From: Mallotus nudiflorus
Taxonomy: Eukaryota > Streptophyta > Magnoliopsida > Malpighiales > Euphorbiaceae
Reading direction: 5' to 3'
DNA length: 64,000 bases
Assembly (NCBI GenBank): GCA_947683625.1
Contig: CANTUR010000039.1
Coordinates: forward strand, 1,488,001 to 1,552,000
Shown here: positions 46,560-57,556 of the stretch, in pieces
Layout: each line of letters begins with the position of its first letter
How positions within the stretch are numbered: position 1 is the first letter of the stretch
Position numbers and translations under genes: made by a program
Notes under the pieces: generated by a model
Told to the model about the DNA's origin: nothing
Databases searched by the model: none
Seen by the model: the letters and a program-made list of their open reading frames with translations, nothing else

Positions 46560-49500
46560 TGTCACGACCCAAAACAGGGGCCATGATCGGTGTTAGGAAT
46601 GGGAATTCTTTCGAATCCGGAACCCATAGCAAGCCTTAAAATAAAATAAAACATGCAGTAATAATAATAATAACATAAATAAGATATTCTGTAGTGGAAA
46701 TAAAATCATAAATATTAAAATAATAATCCACAAAATGAAATTAAATCGAACAACTCATCTCATATATATAAATATTCCTTCAATACAAATCCAGTTCAAA
46801 TCTTTAAAATACATAACTCGCACAAATAAATACATAAACCCCACAACTATTTACAACTACTATAGTGTCTAGATTATAAAATAAAGCTCAGATAAGCAGT
46901 TTACATAGTGAAGCCAGGGCGGAAGAAATCCGGCGTATAGGTCTGCTACTAAGGTCTGAAGACGATGACTCTCCTGAAAAATAGTCAACGAAGGGGAGTC
47001 AGACCTCACTAAGTGAATTGTTACAATATATATACATGCATACTAAATGACAATGCACACAATCAATAGTATATATAATAAATATATATACAAGCAATTA
47101 CACACAGATGCAGTAAAATCATTTTTATATATTTTTTGAAAATCACTATTTATGAAGGATCAAATAGAACCCTAGAAAATCGCAACCTCAAACAGTGTTA
47201 GACAACACTTTAGCCATACAGGCTCACTTATTCCAAATAAATTCACTTGTTCCATTTGGACAGTAGACTGGCCTCGAGACACTAAGTCAACCGAGCTCCA
47301 GCAATCTGACTGTCAATGTGATTGGCCCCGAGACACTTGGTCAATCGAGCTCCAGCAATCACACTCCCAAATCACATCTCACATCACATAAATCAAATCA
47401 ATCCAATCAATATCCACAAATAGGTTAGTAATATAGCCTAAATGCTATTGGCATACCGGTACGTACTCAATCATAGTGCTGCCCACTAGGTAGCACATTC
47501 TATTGATATCCTTCATTAACATATAAAACATACATTCATAAATAAATGATGCATGAATTTCAATAAAATAGCAACATAAACCATATATATACTAGAAATA
47601 TACCAAAAGTAAACCAAGTATATTTCAAGTATATATACGTCAAATAAATCCAATATAATTGCAAAATAAACTAGAAATATATTTAAAAGCATTTTAAGTA
47701 TAAATGTTTAATAAAACATGCATTTAATTTAAAATATATCAAAAATATACAAAAAATAAACTAAAAATAAACCTAAGTAATAAATGAATCGTTTATGCAT
47801 ATTTATCAAAATAAACCATATATATACTAAAACATGCACCCTAAAACATATATATATAAAATAACAACTCACTGTTTATTGCGCTCCACGAGATGGGTCC
47901 GACGGGCCTGGTCCACTAGGCCTTGGTCTCGGCACAACTAAACAAATAAATGACAATAAAAATCAGAATAAATCTAACGGAAATTCCTAGAAATTCGATC
48001 TAGAATACTAGACACAGAATTAGAATCAAAGTTCAATCGAACATCACGTTTTATGAGAATTCTACCCAAAATCTGGCAGAACCTCCCCTGTAAAATGGAC
48101 ATCTCTCTACTCAAAGAGTAGAGCCGGTCCTGTAAAGAAAATACACTTTGAGAATAAACACAAAACACAACCACAATCCCTCAGTCGGACTTCAAACTAT
48201 AATTCACTGACCGAGGTCCACAATTCATAAAATAATTATAAAATATCAAAAATGCCTTTTTATAATAAAATACATTTTATAAATCCAATTTACATAATTA
48301 ACCTAAAACATGTTACAAACCGATAAAAACTCATTTATTTAGAAAAATCGTATATTATATATATAATTTGAAAATAATTTATGAAAAATAGTTTTAATTA
48401 GTTAAAAATACTAAATAATTTGTAGAAATCATTTTTATACCTTAAATAACTAGTAAAACCAATTTAATTGCATTTTTAACCAATTTAGTGTCAAACTACC
48501 AAAATACCCCTATATATATATAAATTCTCTAAAATTAATAAAAAAATTCACCAAAAATAATATAATTACTCAAAATTCATTTTCTCAACATATAATTCAA
48601 TAATATCAATAAATACACTCAATTAACCAATTAATTTCAATTAAACACATAATTAACCTAATTTTCCAAAATTACATAAACTTAATAAATTAAAAATAAA
48701 TATATAAAATTCACAAAAATTACAAATAAATTTCTAAAATTCATTTCAACACCTATAATCACCATAAAACACAATTTCATAATTTAATTAATTAATTTTC
48801 GAAAATTAGAAAATAATAATAAAATAATCAAAAATTCAAAAAAATCAAAATGATTCCCAAAAATTCCACAAAAATTCACAAAGCAAGATTAAGCTACAAG
48901 GATCAAAGTTTGTGAAGGGAGTTTACTTGACTCAATCAAATTGAAGCTCAAAAAATTCAAGAACCCTAATAGGCCAAAAATGAAAAATCAAAACCTAGGG
49001 AAATCTAAACCATTTTAAGTGAAACAAAGCTTGGAATCACACTCACCGGAGCTCAAGGAGAAGATAGAGACTGGCGGTGTCAAAAATAGTGGTCGAAAAC
49101 ATGTCGATCAGAGCTTGGTCGAGTTTCAACTTCTCTTGGCTTTTTCGACCAAAACACACGGGAATAGGGAGCTTTAGACGTCAGGAAAGGCTGGAGGTGG
49201 AGGAGGAAGGCTGAGAGGCACACCGACGGCAAGAAAATCAGGTTGAAAAGGCTAGAAATTAGAGGAGGACGATCGGGGAAGAAAGGAAGAAGACAATGGC
49301 ATAATCATAATTTCTGCAAACTTTTAGTTTTTGATAATATATTATGTATATATGTATATATATATATATATATATCCACACTATATATTATTATATTATA
49401 TAATCCCACACACAAATAATACTCACCACACATATATTTTAATAATTTTTACACTTATATAATTAATTAATTAGTATAAAAACTAAATAATAAAAATTAA

Positions 49501-49807
49501 TTTAATTAATTAAACCCTAATTTAATTTAAATAAATACACATATATACATTTTATTTATCACTTTAAAATTATATATGAGTTCATGCAAATTCATAAAAC
49601 TAGTTAAAATAATTAATATTAAATTATTTACGTGTTAATTTCCCCGAAAATAGCATTTCCGGGAAAATTTCATGTAAAACTCTTAAAATAATTAAAATTA
49701 GCTTTAATAAACATCAAACTCATAAAATATCATAAATATGTATAAAAATTATTAACACTGCATATCCTGATGTAGTTTAAAAATTTTTAAAAACTCGGGA
49801 TATTATA
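46560..49807 (-). mobile_element. Element E: probable solo LTR, 3.2 kb
   Basis: Plus-strand edges TGTCACGACCC and GGGATATTATA, flanked on both sides by TACAT (46555-46559 and 49808-49812), a perfect 5-bp target duplication. No gag, pol, PBS or PPT inside. The minus strand looks like sense: (TA)n near 49345-49373 as a promoter, then a pyrimidine-rich stretch and a splice-donor-like GAGCTCCG|GTGAGT near 49045. The termini resemble large plant gypsy LTRs of the Tekay/Del type. A direct repeat around 'CTCCAGCAATC' occurs at 47297 and 47351. A non-autonomous element is the alternative. Confidence 0.7.
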
Positions 49808-49876
49808 TACATTTACAAACCCTAATCCTTTTTCTTCAAAACCTAACCAAAATTAAAAAAAATCTTTCATTGAAAG

Positions 49877-50933
49877 ATGAAGAGGAGAGAGAAATGGCTT
49901 CATACCTAATAATAATGCAATTTATGAGTGAGATTCAAAGAAAAAGGTATAAGGACGTTAGGTAAAGGAAAATTCAACCTAATAGATACATGAGCAAATC
50001 CACTATAGAAGCAATAGGATTATTTGATAAGGTTTGCATGTACTTAAGGAGAATGGTTTGGAAATAATTTATAATGAAAATATATCCTACATATGCTAGA
50101 GTCACTTGTGAGGTTTTAAGTTCCTTTAGATTTGATGAAAAAACTAACAAGTTATTCTTTAGATTGGGAAATGCACCTTTTGGTTTAAGTATGTTTGAGT
50201 TAAACAAAGTATTCAATTTCCCTAGTGGTCATCCTGTAAATATTGAATTCAATAGGGAAAAATTTTGGAGAGATATTACTAGGTGAAGGGATGTGTTCTA
50301 TGAACCTAAGTCAGTTAAGGAATCTAAAATTCTTTCCTATGCTCTTTAGTTTGTGCATCGATTGATGGCTCACACTATATTTAGAAGAAAAGAGGGTGAT
50401 GGGGTAATGACAAAATGGAATTAAAAATTTTGTATTGCATAATGAATGATATGAAGCTAGATATATGCCATGCAACAGCCCCCAAACTCAAGGATGTTGC
50501 CACCAAATACTCTTCTGTAATCAAAATTGGAGGTTTAGTAACGGCGATTCCCAAGTACTATGGATTTGACGTATCAGGATAGGACTATGAAAAAGTGAAA
50601 GGAATTGATATGATAAGCCTTAATAAAATGCAATTCATTGGTCTTATTCAGCATGTAAATGGGAATTAGAGGCTTATGAGTAAAGTTGGAGATCAAGGTT
50701 AAGTTCAAGAGCAAGAAGATGAGGAAGCGAAGGTTAAAGAAGTGATGCTAGAAGGTATGCCCAAAAGGATTGAAAATTTGGAGATGCAAGTTAAAGCCTT
50801 AGCCGTCAATGTTGAAAGCTTGTCAAATGAAGTTAAGTTACTCAATTATAACCTTACGGTATATTTCCATCATTAAGGTTTCAAGCTTCCACAAGACCCC
50901 CTCCACACCTCCCAAGTGATGATGAGTGATTGA
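49877..50933 (+). pseudogene. ATHILA ORF-1-like module 1 (element C)
   Basis: Athila elements carry an extra ORF after integrase. Here 'IYPTYARVTCEVLSSFRFDE', FFRLGNAPFGLSMFELNKVF and FWRDITR, then KILSYAL, a stop where Gln is usual, 'FVHRLMAHTIFRRKEGDGVM' follow the ATHILA ORF-1 family (FR.....S...FN...GFP; HR.LA.TIF). The C-terminal half (50440-50930) stays in one frame with three stops and has a coiled-coil-like heptad stretch (EGMPKRIENLEMQVKALAVN). The start is uncertain because the first frame stops soon after the ATG at 49877. The function of this protein is unknown; an envelope-like role has been proposed for Athila in general. Confidence 0.65.
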
Positions 50934-51938
50934 AGGAATTACTGTTTTCCTATGCTTGCATGAACATTATATTAGTTTTATGTTTTGAAGTACTTTTATA
51001 TGTTGAAGTTAAGTTGTTTCGAATGTTGAGTATTTTTCTTTAGTGTTTTTTTTATGTTACTATTTTCATTTAGTTTGTAAGGATGATTTTTTTTTTATGT
51101 TTATATGTTTTAAGTACTTTGATATTTGGTTTACTTATGTGTTTCATGGTGTTTTATTTATATGTTGCATCAAAAGAAAATTTTGAATGTATTATGATAT
51201 GCATTATGCACATAAATTCATGCAAAATGAGTTTGCATGTGATGAAATCAAGTTTAGACTATTTCAGCAAGTTTATGTTGAGTCACGAGCATTATTGGAA
51301 TGAATGAATGATATGTCAAATTATGAAAAGTTCATTTTATTGATTCTACACTAAAAAATCTACAAAACAGACATGACCATGTCACCTTGTAGACACAACC
51401 GTGTCACTCAAAAAATTGACAAAGCAAGGCTTAGTCACAACTGTGTCACTTGCACACTGCACACACTTACTTATTTTCTTTCAAACTTGATTTTTATTTG
51501 CCATTTTTTCCTTTAGCCTTACAATATTGAGGATAATCTTGATCTTAAGTGTGGGGGAGGGATTTTTATCCAAATTTTCAATAAAAATTTTCAAAAAATT
51601 TTATTTTTTTCTTTCATAGTTATAATAGGTTTTTGATTTTCCTTAGTCATTTAATTATGAATAATTTTCTTTTAGCTAAATTCCCTTTTTAGTATTAATT
51701 AAATAAGAATTTTATTTATCAATATATTTTTCCTTTTTAAAATTAGGGTTTTTATTTTTATTTAGTTTCCTTGATCTTTTAGGAATTCCCTTAGGCTAAA
51801 TATTATGTATATATATCTAAAATCCTGTAAAGAGTGAACATTCATATTCTTATTTTCAAGTGCTTTATTATATTATTTGTTCTAAAAATATTTTTCTAAA
51901 TTTTTATCATTTCTTTTAAGAAGAAAAGCAAGTCATCA
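50934..51938 (+). other. Element C intermodule region with internal PPT-like tract
   Basis: Non-coding, T-rich. 51365-51470 has palindromic motifs including GACATGACCATGTC and 'CACCTTGTAGACACAACCGT', nearly the same as a block in the 5' LTR (15578). AAGTGTGGGGGAG at 51547-51559 is identical to the PPT before the 3' LTR at 54066-54078. Confidence 0.6.
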
Positions 51939-53093
51939 ATGGGTGGTGAGAAGAGCATTAAAAGAAGTCTAAGAATAAGAGAACTAATAACAATATTTGA
52001 TGCTTTCTTTCCCATCCATTATGAAGAAGAAGGTGAAAAATTTCTTTCTCTTCATAAGCGTCAATTTAGATTTCCTAAATTTTTTTTGATAATGATGTGT
52101 TTTATGATGTTGGACTTGAGGAAGATATTCAACTTTAGTGTGATCAAATAGGATGGAAAAATTTTGTTACTTTAAAACATGATACTTTCTATGAACTTAT
52201 AATTGAATCTTATACTACATTCAAGATAATTGATAAAAAGGAGCAAATTTATGCATGTAGATTCTTTGGTAAGGAATATCGATTTGATCATTCTATCATG
52301 CCTAAAATATTTGGATTTTTTAGGGAGGATACATTCATCCTTCTAGTGATTTTAATGCTAAAGGATTTGGAAGGTTATTACAAATAATGAGACTTTTGGT
52401 AAAGGAGAAGGTATGCCTAGTGGATTTATTCAAGATCATTCATTATTAATGATGCATAAATTCATGAAATATATCATTTTTGGAAGGTAAGATAGTTCTA
52501 GGGTAACTATGAATGAATTATTCATATTATGGTGCTTATATTCTAGCACTTGAATTTCGAGTATACACTTTGTTTTCCAAACTTTGAGTCATGTTGTGCA
52601 ATCAAGGAAGGTGACTATCCTAATGGGACATAAAGTCATAGGGTTGGTAATGTATGACTATAAGTAGAGAATTGAATACATGGGGTTTTGAAAGGTATAA
52701 GAACCTTGAATGCAAAAGTCTTCATAAAAGCTAAAGTTATAATGAATTAGATGGCATTACAAGAGCCATACTCTAGGAATTGCTACCAATTGGGCCAATA
52801 TGCATTGAGGCAAATGAATTGATCATCTTCAAGAGATGAAGATAGTGAAGAAACAAGTAGTAATGAGGAATAGATTAAGAGAAAGAAACTAGAGGAAGAA
52901 ACTTTAAATTGGCAACAATTCCATGATTGTTTGGAAACAATGGAGCTACACATCAATGCATCATTATATAAGGCACATTTAGACTTTCAAAGAGCTGCTA
53001 AGTATTAAACATAACACATAAAGAAGATAAGAAAGGCTATCAAGGCTACGGGTGTCATTGTTCTACCTTTACCACCATTAGATACATCTCATT
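51939..53093 (+). pseudogene. ATHILA ORF-1-like module 2 (element C)
   Basis: Starts 'MGGEKSIKRSLRIRELITIF'; after a frameshift near 52080 it reads 'FDNDVFYDVGLEEDIQL', QIGWKNFVTLKHDTFYELI, 'EYRFDHSIMPKIFGFF' and later MMHKFMKYIIFGR, a stop where Gln is likely, 'DSSRVTMNELFILWCLY'. The order GW-F, Y-L, F-HS, H-I-F-R, EL-LW matches ATHILA ORF-1 proteins and is the same pattern as module 1, so the two look like diverged copies. It is dead by several stops and frameshifts. Confidence 0.6.
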
Positions 53094-54065
53094 AAAGCAG
53101 AGTTAATTCCTTTTAGTTCTCTTTAGTTTATGTTTATTTTCTTTAATATTTAGAATTTTTGCATTTAGCTAGTTTCATACTAAAGGAACCATGCATTTCA
53201 AGCATTATTAATATTTTGTTTTTATTTTCACTTTTGAGTTTTTCTTTTAGCATATAGATTTTTAGGATTCATTTTACATAATACTTGATAATTTGCACTC
53301 ATTCATATAATGAGTAGGATTCATTATGTGAAGTTTTCTTGAAAATTTATAATAATCTCTTATTAATGTTTTATTTGAATTCATTGAGCTATAGGAATAA
53401 ACTAAGGATTTTTTAAATTTAAAGAGCTTAATGCTTACTTTCTTATTAAATTATTGAACTTAGATTCTTAATGTTGTAGAAAGATGATTGTAAGTAGATA
53501 TTAAGTTATAGTTAATGTGGGAAAATTCTTACATGTCTTCGAACCAATCATAAATAACAAATAAAGAAAATAGTAAAGTGAGATAGAGTGTAAAATGCAC
53601 TCACTTAATAAATTGCTTAAAGCTCGCTTTGAAGTGTATTATATTTGCATAAACTCTACTACTCCAATGCTGTAATATAAGTTTAAGTATCTAAAGGAAC
53701 CTTTAAAGGTATCCACACTGAGTAATATGAGAAAAGTGGGGGATCAATATAATTAGGAAAATTTTATAAGAATTTAATAAAAATCTAAAAAGAAACCTTG
53801 CATGCGAGAATGTAACTAACTAAAAATTAGAATGATTTTCCTTGCTTTCATTTTTCTTCAATGTCAATAGTTTATTTTTGAATTCAATGATAAAGTTTGC
53901 CCTTCACACGGTAGTTTTTATATCATTGACCTTAGTTTATTATTTTAGTTTATGAATTATTAAGTTTTATATTCATGGGAGATTAAAGTGGTTATTCAAG
54001 TAAAATGAGCGAATGAGTTTTATTTGTTAAATGAATGAGGAGTGCTTGAGGACAAGCAAAAGCCC
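53094..54065 (+). other. Element C 3' non-coding region
   Basis: AT-rich, no protein recognised. It leads to the PPT at 54066. Long 3' non-coding regions are normal for Athila. Confidence 0.55.
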
Positions 54066-54078
54066 AAGTGTGGGGGAG
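54066..54078 (+). other. Element C polypurine tract
   Basis: AAGTGTGGGGGAG, one base before the 3' LTR start. Confidence 0.82.
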
Positions 54079-54079
54079 T

Positions 54080-54151
54080 TGATAAGTGCTAAAATTGATG
54101 TATTTTAAGCACTATATATTCGCATTTCATTATTAGAATTATAGGTTTGGG
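54080..54151 (+). repeat. Element C 3' LTR, first 72 bp only
   Basis: 'TGATAAGTGCTAAAATTGAT' through ATTATAGGTT matches 15266-15332 of the 5' LTR. After that the two diverge completely. Confidence 0.8.
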
Positions 54152-54158
54152 CCTGTTC

Positions 54159-54345
54159 TAGCACGACCAATGTCACAGTAAGCTACCATTATGCACAGTC
54201 GTGCCTCACCTAACATGGCCATGTCATATTAAAACTACCATTGTGCACATCCATGCCTTACCTAGCACGGCCGTGTCACTTTAAATTTACCATTGTGCAT
54301 GGTCGTGCCTCACTTAGCATGGCTGTGTCACTTTGTTTGTGACAC
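54159..54345. repeat. 52-bp tandem repeats with two palindromes per unit
   Basis: Units begin at 54159, 54211, 54263 and 54315 (last one partial). Each has a first palindrome (GCACGGCCGTGT in the best unit) and a second one (GCACAGTCGTGC, GCATGGTCGTGC). Confidence 0.85.
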
Positions 54346-54766
54346 GGCTTCATGCCATGGCATTTTGATTTTGACACGACTGCATTGATTAAGCATGGTA
54401 CAAGGTACATGGCTTGTAAGCCATGCTTTTATACTGTGTGAGCTTCTAGAGCAAATATGAATTTGGGACATGTCATAGTTTATGTCATGTCAAAAAGTCG
54501 TGTGGTGTTCATAAATGTATCAGATGAAGTCATATACCTTGACACGGGTGGGGATACGACTGTGTTTAATCCTGTGTGATAATAACTCAGCTCCTAAATT
54601 TAGTAAATTGTTGCTCATCATTTGTCAACTTGTGAAATAAAGATAGAGTAAAATAAAAAACTAAAAATTAAATTTAAATTTAAATAAGATAATACTAAAA
54701 AAAAAGAAAGAAAAAAAATAATTAGGTTGCTTCTTAAATAGCGCTAGTTTAAAGTCGATAGCTTGA
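54346..54766 (-). other. Element F post-integrase non-coding block
   Basis: Continues the palindrome-rich sequence (GTGACACGGC, TTGACACGGGT). At 54723-54750 the minus strand reads 'GCGCTATTTAAGAAGCAACC', the conserved Athila motif after integrase. A TATAAAAG on the minus strand near 54430 is probably chance. Confidence 0.55.
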
Positions 54767-55960
54767 CTATCCCTTGATGAATTCAGGTAGTTGGATCCAT
54801 GAGTGTACAAGAGACACCTTTCTTACTAGCTTCCTCCATAAAGTAAGGTTTAAGACATTGCCCATTGACCTTGAAAGTTTTATTTGCTCTGTTTGCTGCT
54901 CAACTACTCTATGAGGAAAAACTTGTGTAATTCTGAATAGTCCAGACCATCGAGACTTTAATTTTCCTAGAAATAGTTTGAATTTGGAGTTAAACAGCAA
55001 CACTAAATCTCCTTCTTGAAACTCTTTCTTTTTCAAACTTTTGTCATGCCACCTTTTTGTTTTCTCTTTGTAAATCTTGGCATTCTCATAAGCATCAAGT
55101 TGAAATTCTTCAAGTTCATTCAATTGAAGTAATCTTTTAGCACCAGCCTTTGCTTGATTAAAATTGAGAAATCGAGTAGCCTATAATGCTATGTGTTCTA
55201 ACTCAATTGAAAGATGACAAGATTTATTGTAAAGAAATTTGAATGGTGAAGTCCCTATTAGAGTTTTGTAAGCTATTACGTATGCCCAAAGTGCATCATA
55301 TAATCAAGTGGACCAATCCTTTCTCCAGGTGTTGACTATCTTTTCCAGAATAGTTTTCAATTCTCTGTTTGAGATTTCTACTTATCCATTTATCTGAAGC
55401 TGGTACGGTGTAGCTACCTTATACTTAACCCTATATTTTAGTAACAGAGATACTAATTGATGATTGCAGAAGTGAGAACTGCCATTACTAATTACAGCTC
55501 TTAGGGTACCAAAACAAGTGAACACATTTCTTCTTAGGAACTTGATAACCACCTTAGCATCATTGGTCGGTGAAGCTATTGCTTCTATCCACTTGGAAAC
55601 GTAATCAACCCCAACCGATATGTACTTATTGCCATAGGTGCTTAGGAAAGGTCCCACGAAATCTATGACTCATACATCAAATAATTCAATCTCAATGATG
55701 TTAGTAAGTGGTATTTCATTCTATCTGCCAATATTTCCTATTCTTTGATAATGATCACATTTGATTATGAATTATCTTGCATCTTTATAGAGAGAGGGCT
55801 AATAAAACCCACTTTGAAGCACTTTAGTTGATGTTTTGTTTGAACTTGCATGTCCCCCACACTCAAGCGAATGACAATGCATTAGGACTTCTGATATTTC
55901 CTCATTTGGAATGCATCTTCACAACAATCCATCCCCATACTTCTTGTATAAGTAAGGCTC
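54767..55960 (-). pseudogene. Element F integrase
   Basis: Zinc-binding part decayed (55900-55700). The core is open at 55657-55382: 'GPFLSTYGNKYISVGVDYVS', KWIEAIASPTNDAKVV and RAVISNGSSHFCN, where the second catalytic Asp is Asn, as in element C. The motif PHPQTSGQ reads PYQLQINGQ. The C-terminal part is open at 55123-54767: 'YENAKIYKEKTKRWHDKSL', GDLVLLFNSKFKLFLGKLKS, RWSGLFRITQVFPHRVVE. These are close to Athila family sequences. The zinc and Glu regions fall in frameshifted DNA. Confidence 0.84.
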
Positions 55961-56129
55961 ATCCAAAAAGTACTGCCTAAAGTCCTAGAGGAATTTTTTC
56001 TTCTAATGGTAATCCATGTTAGGTGGAAGGAGACCACATGCCAGATAGTTTACTAAGTCAGCATAGCAGGGCACATTCTCTTGAATTTTCATTAGTTGTT
56101 TGCCATAAAGGTCATTTGCAATGGGAAGA

Positions 56130-56652
56130 GGGTCTGACTAAATAGTCTTTTTTAAACAAGACAAGTGGTTAGCAACTAAGTTCTCTATTCCCTTTCGGTC
56201 TCAAATTTCCAAATCAAACTCTTGAAGAAGAAGGATCCACAGCATGAGTCTTGGCTTGGCATCCTTCTTTGCCAAAAGGTATTTTAAGGTGAATGGTCTA
56301 TGCAAACAAGGACCTTGCTTCCCACTAAGTATGAACAAAACTTGTCCATAGCAAAAACCACTGCAAAGAGCTCTTTTTCAATTGTGGCATAGTTCACTTG
56401 AGCTTCATCGAGGGTGTGGCTTATGTAGTAGATTGCATATGCCTGTTCGTCTCTCCGTTGTCCCAACACTGCTCCCATAGCAAAGTCATTTGCATCACAC
56501 ATGATCTTGAAGGGAAGGTTCCAATCTGGTGGTTGTAAAATAGGGGTTGAAATCAGGGCCTCCTTTAACTTGCAAAAAGCATAAAGACACTTATCAAAAT
56601 ATTCAAAAGGAACGTCTTTGGCAAGATTTGGCAATCTTAAAGAAATCTTCAA
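56130..56652 (-). pseudogene. Element F RNase H
   Basis: 'PDWNLPFKIMCDANDFAMGA' (first catalytic Asp kept), VLGQRRDEQAYAIYYISHTL, 'NYATIEKELFAVVFAMDKFC' (Glu kept), SYLVGSKVLVCIDHSP (Asp kept). After 56284 a frameshift leads to LKYLLAKKDAKPRLM-like and VADHLSCL-like sequence near 56165. The frame 56652-56284 is open, one of the better preserved domains here. Confidence 0.83.
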
Positions 56653-56699
56653 TGAACCGCTTGTAGAACCCTACATGGCCCAAGAAACTCCTTATTCCT

Positions 56700-57420
56700 T
56701 TAATGGAGATAGGAGGTGGAAGCTTCTCAATGACTTCTATTTTTGCCTTGTCCACCTCAATTCCCTTCTAAGACACGATATGGCCTAGCACCACTCCCTT
56801 AGTCACCATGAAGTGACACTTCTCCTAGTTAAGCACTAGACATGTCTCTTTATAGTGTTGTAACACCTTAGAAAGATTTTCTAAACAAGCATCAAAAGAA
56901 TTACTAGACATAGAAAAATCATCCATAAAGACCTCCATTATATCTTCCATAAAATCTGAAAAGATGGACATCATGCATCTTTGAAAGGTAGCGGGTGCAT
57001 TACACAACCTGTCTCCCATATGCATATGTTCCATAGGGGCAAGTAAAGGTGGTCTTTTCCTAATCATTAGAATGGATGGGGATTTGAAAGAATCTCGAGT
57101 AGCCATCTAGATAGCAAAAATAAGAGTCGTTTGTTAATCTTTCTAGGAGTTGGTCAATAAAGGGGAGAGGGAAGTGATCCTTCCTTGTCGCTTTGTTAAG
57201 TTTTCTATAATCTATGCATATGTGCCACCCTGTCACAGTCCTAGTAGGTATAAGTTCATTATGCTCATTTTGGACTACGGTCATACCCCCCTTCTTAGGG
57301 ACCACATGTATAGGACTAACTCATTGGCTATCCAAAATAGGATATATGATCCCTGCATCAAGTCATTTCATAATTTCCTTTTTTACTACCTCTTTCATAT
57401 TAGGGTTTAACCTTCTTTGG
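56700..57420 (-). pseudogene. Element F reverse transcriptase
   Basis: 'MVPKKGGMTVVQNEHNELIP', TRTVTGWHICIDYRKLNKAT, 'DHFPLPFIDQLLERLTND', then YFCYLDGYSRFFQIPI with the first catalytic Asp. A frameshift at about 57060-57000 damages the TFAYRRMPFGLCNAP block, leaving RLCNAPATFQRCMMSIF. The catalytic box is intact: E-V-F-M-D-D-F (about 56935). The thumb continues to 56700 with stops (HF-MVTKGVVLGH-like). It belongs to the Athila lineage. Confidence 0.85.
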
Positions 57421-57556
57421 TGTTCTATGGTGGGTTTTGCCTCATCCTCCATGTGAATTTGTGCATGCAAATCAAGGAACTAATTCCCTTAAGGTCATAT
57501 ATGGTGTAACCAATGATTTTCCTATGAGGTCTAACTCTCCTGAGCAATGCATCCAC

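Larger units (their letters stand above)
15266..54151 (+). mobile_element. Element C: Athila-like Ty3/gypsy element split by three insertions
   Basis: Subtracting elements B, D and E leaves about 11.5 kb in order: 5' LTR, tRNA-Asp-type PBS, gag, protease, RT, RNase H, integrase, a non-coding palindrome-rich block, two ATHILA ORF-1-like modules, PPT and the first 72 bp of the 3' LTR. That is the layout and size of Athila elements. The gag reading continues across element B, which proves the nesting. The 3' LTR stops abruptly at about 54151, where element F begins in the opposite orientation. Confidence 0.85.

Noticed and set aside
49045..49330. First exon of a host gene on the minus strand of element E
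   Set aside because: There is a promoter-like run and a donor-like site, but no open coding sequence; perfect TACAT flanks place it inside an LTR.
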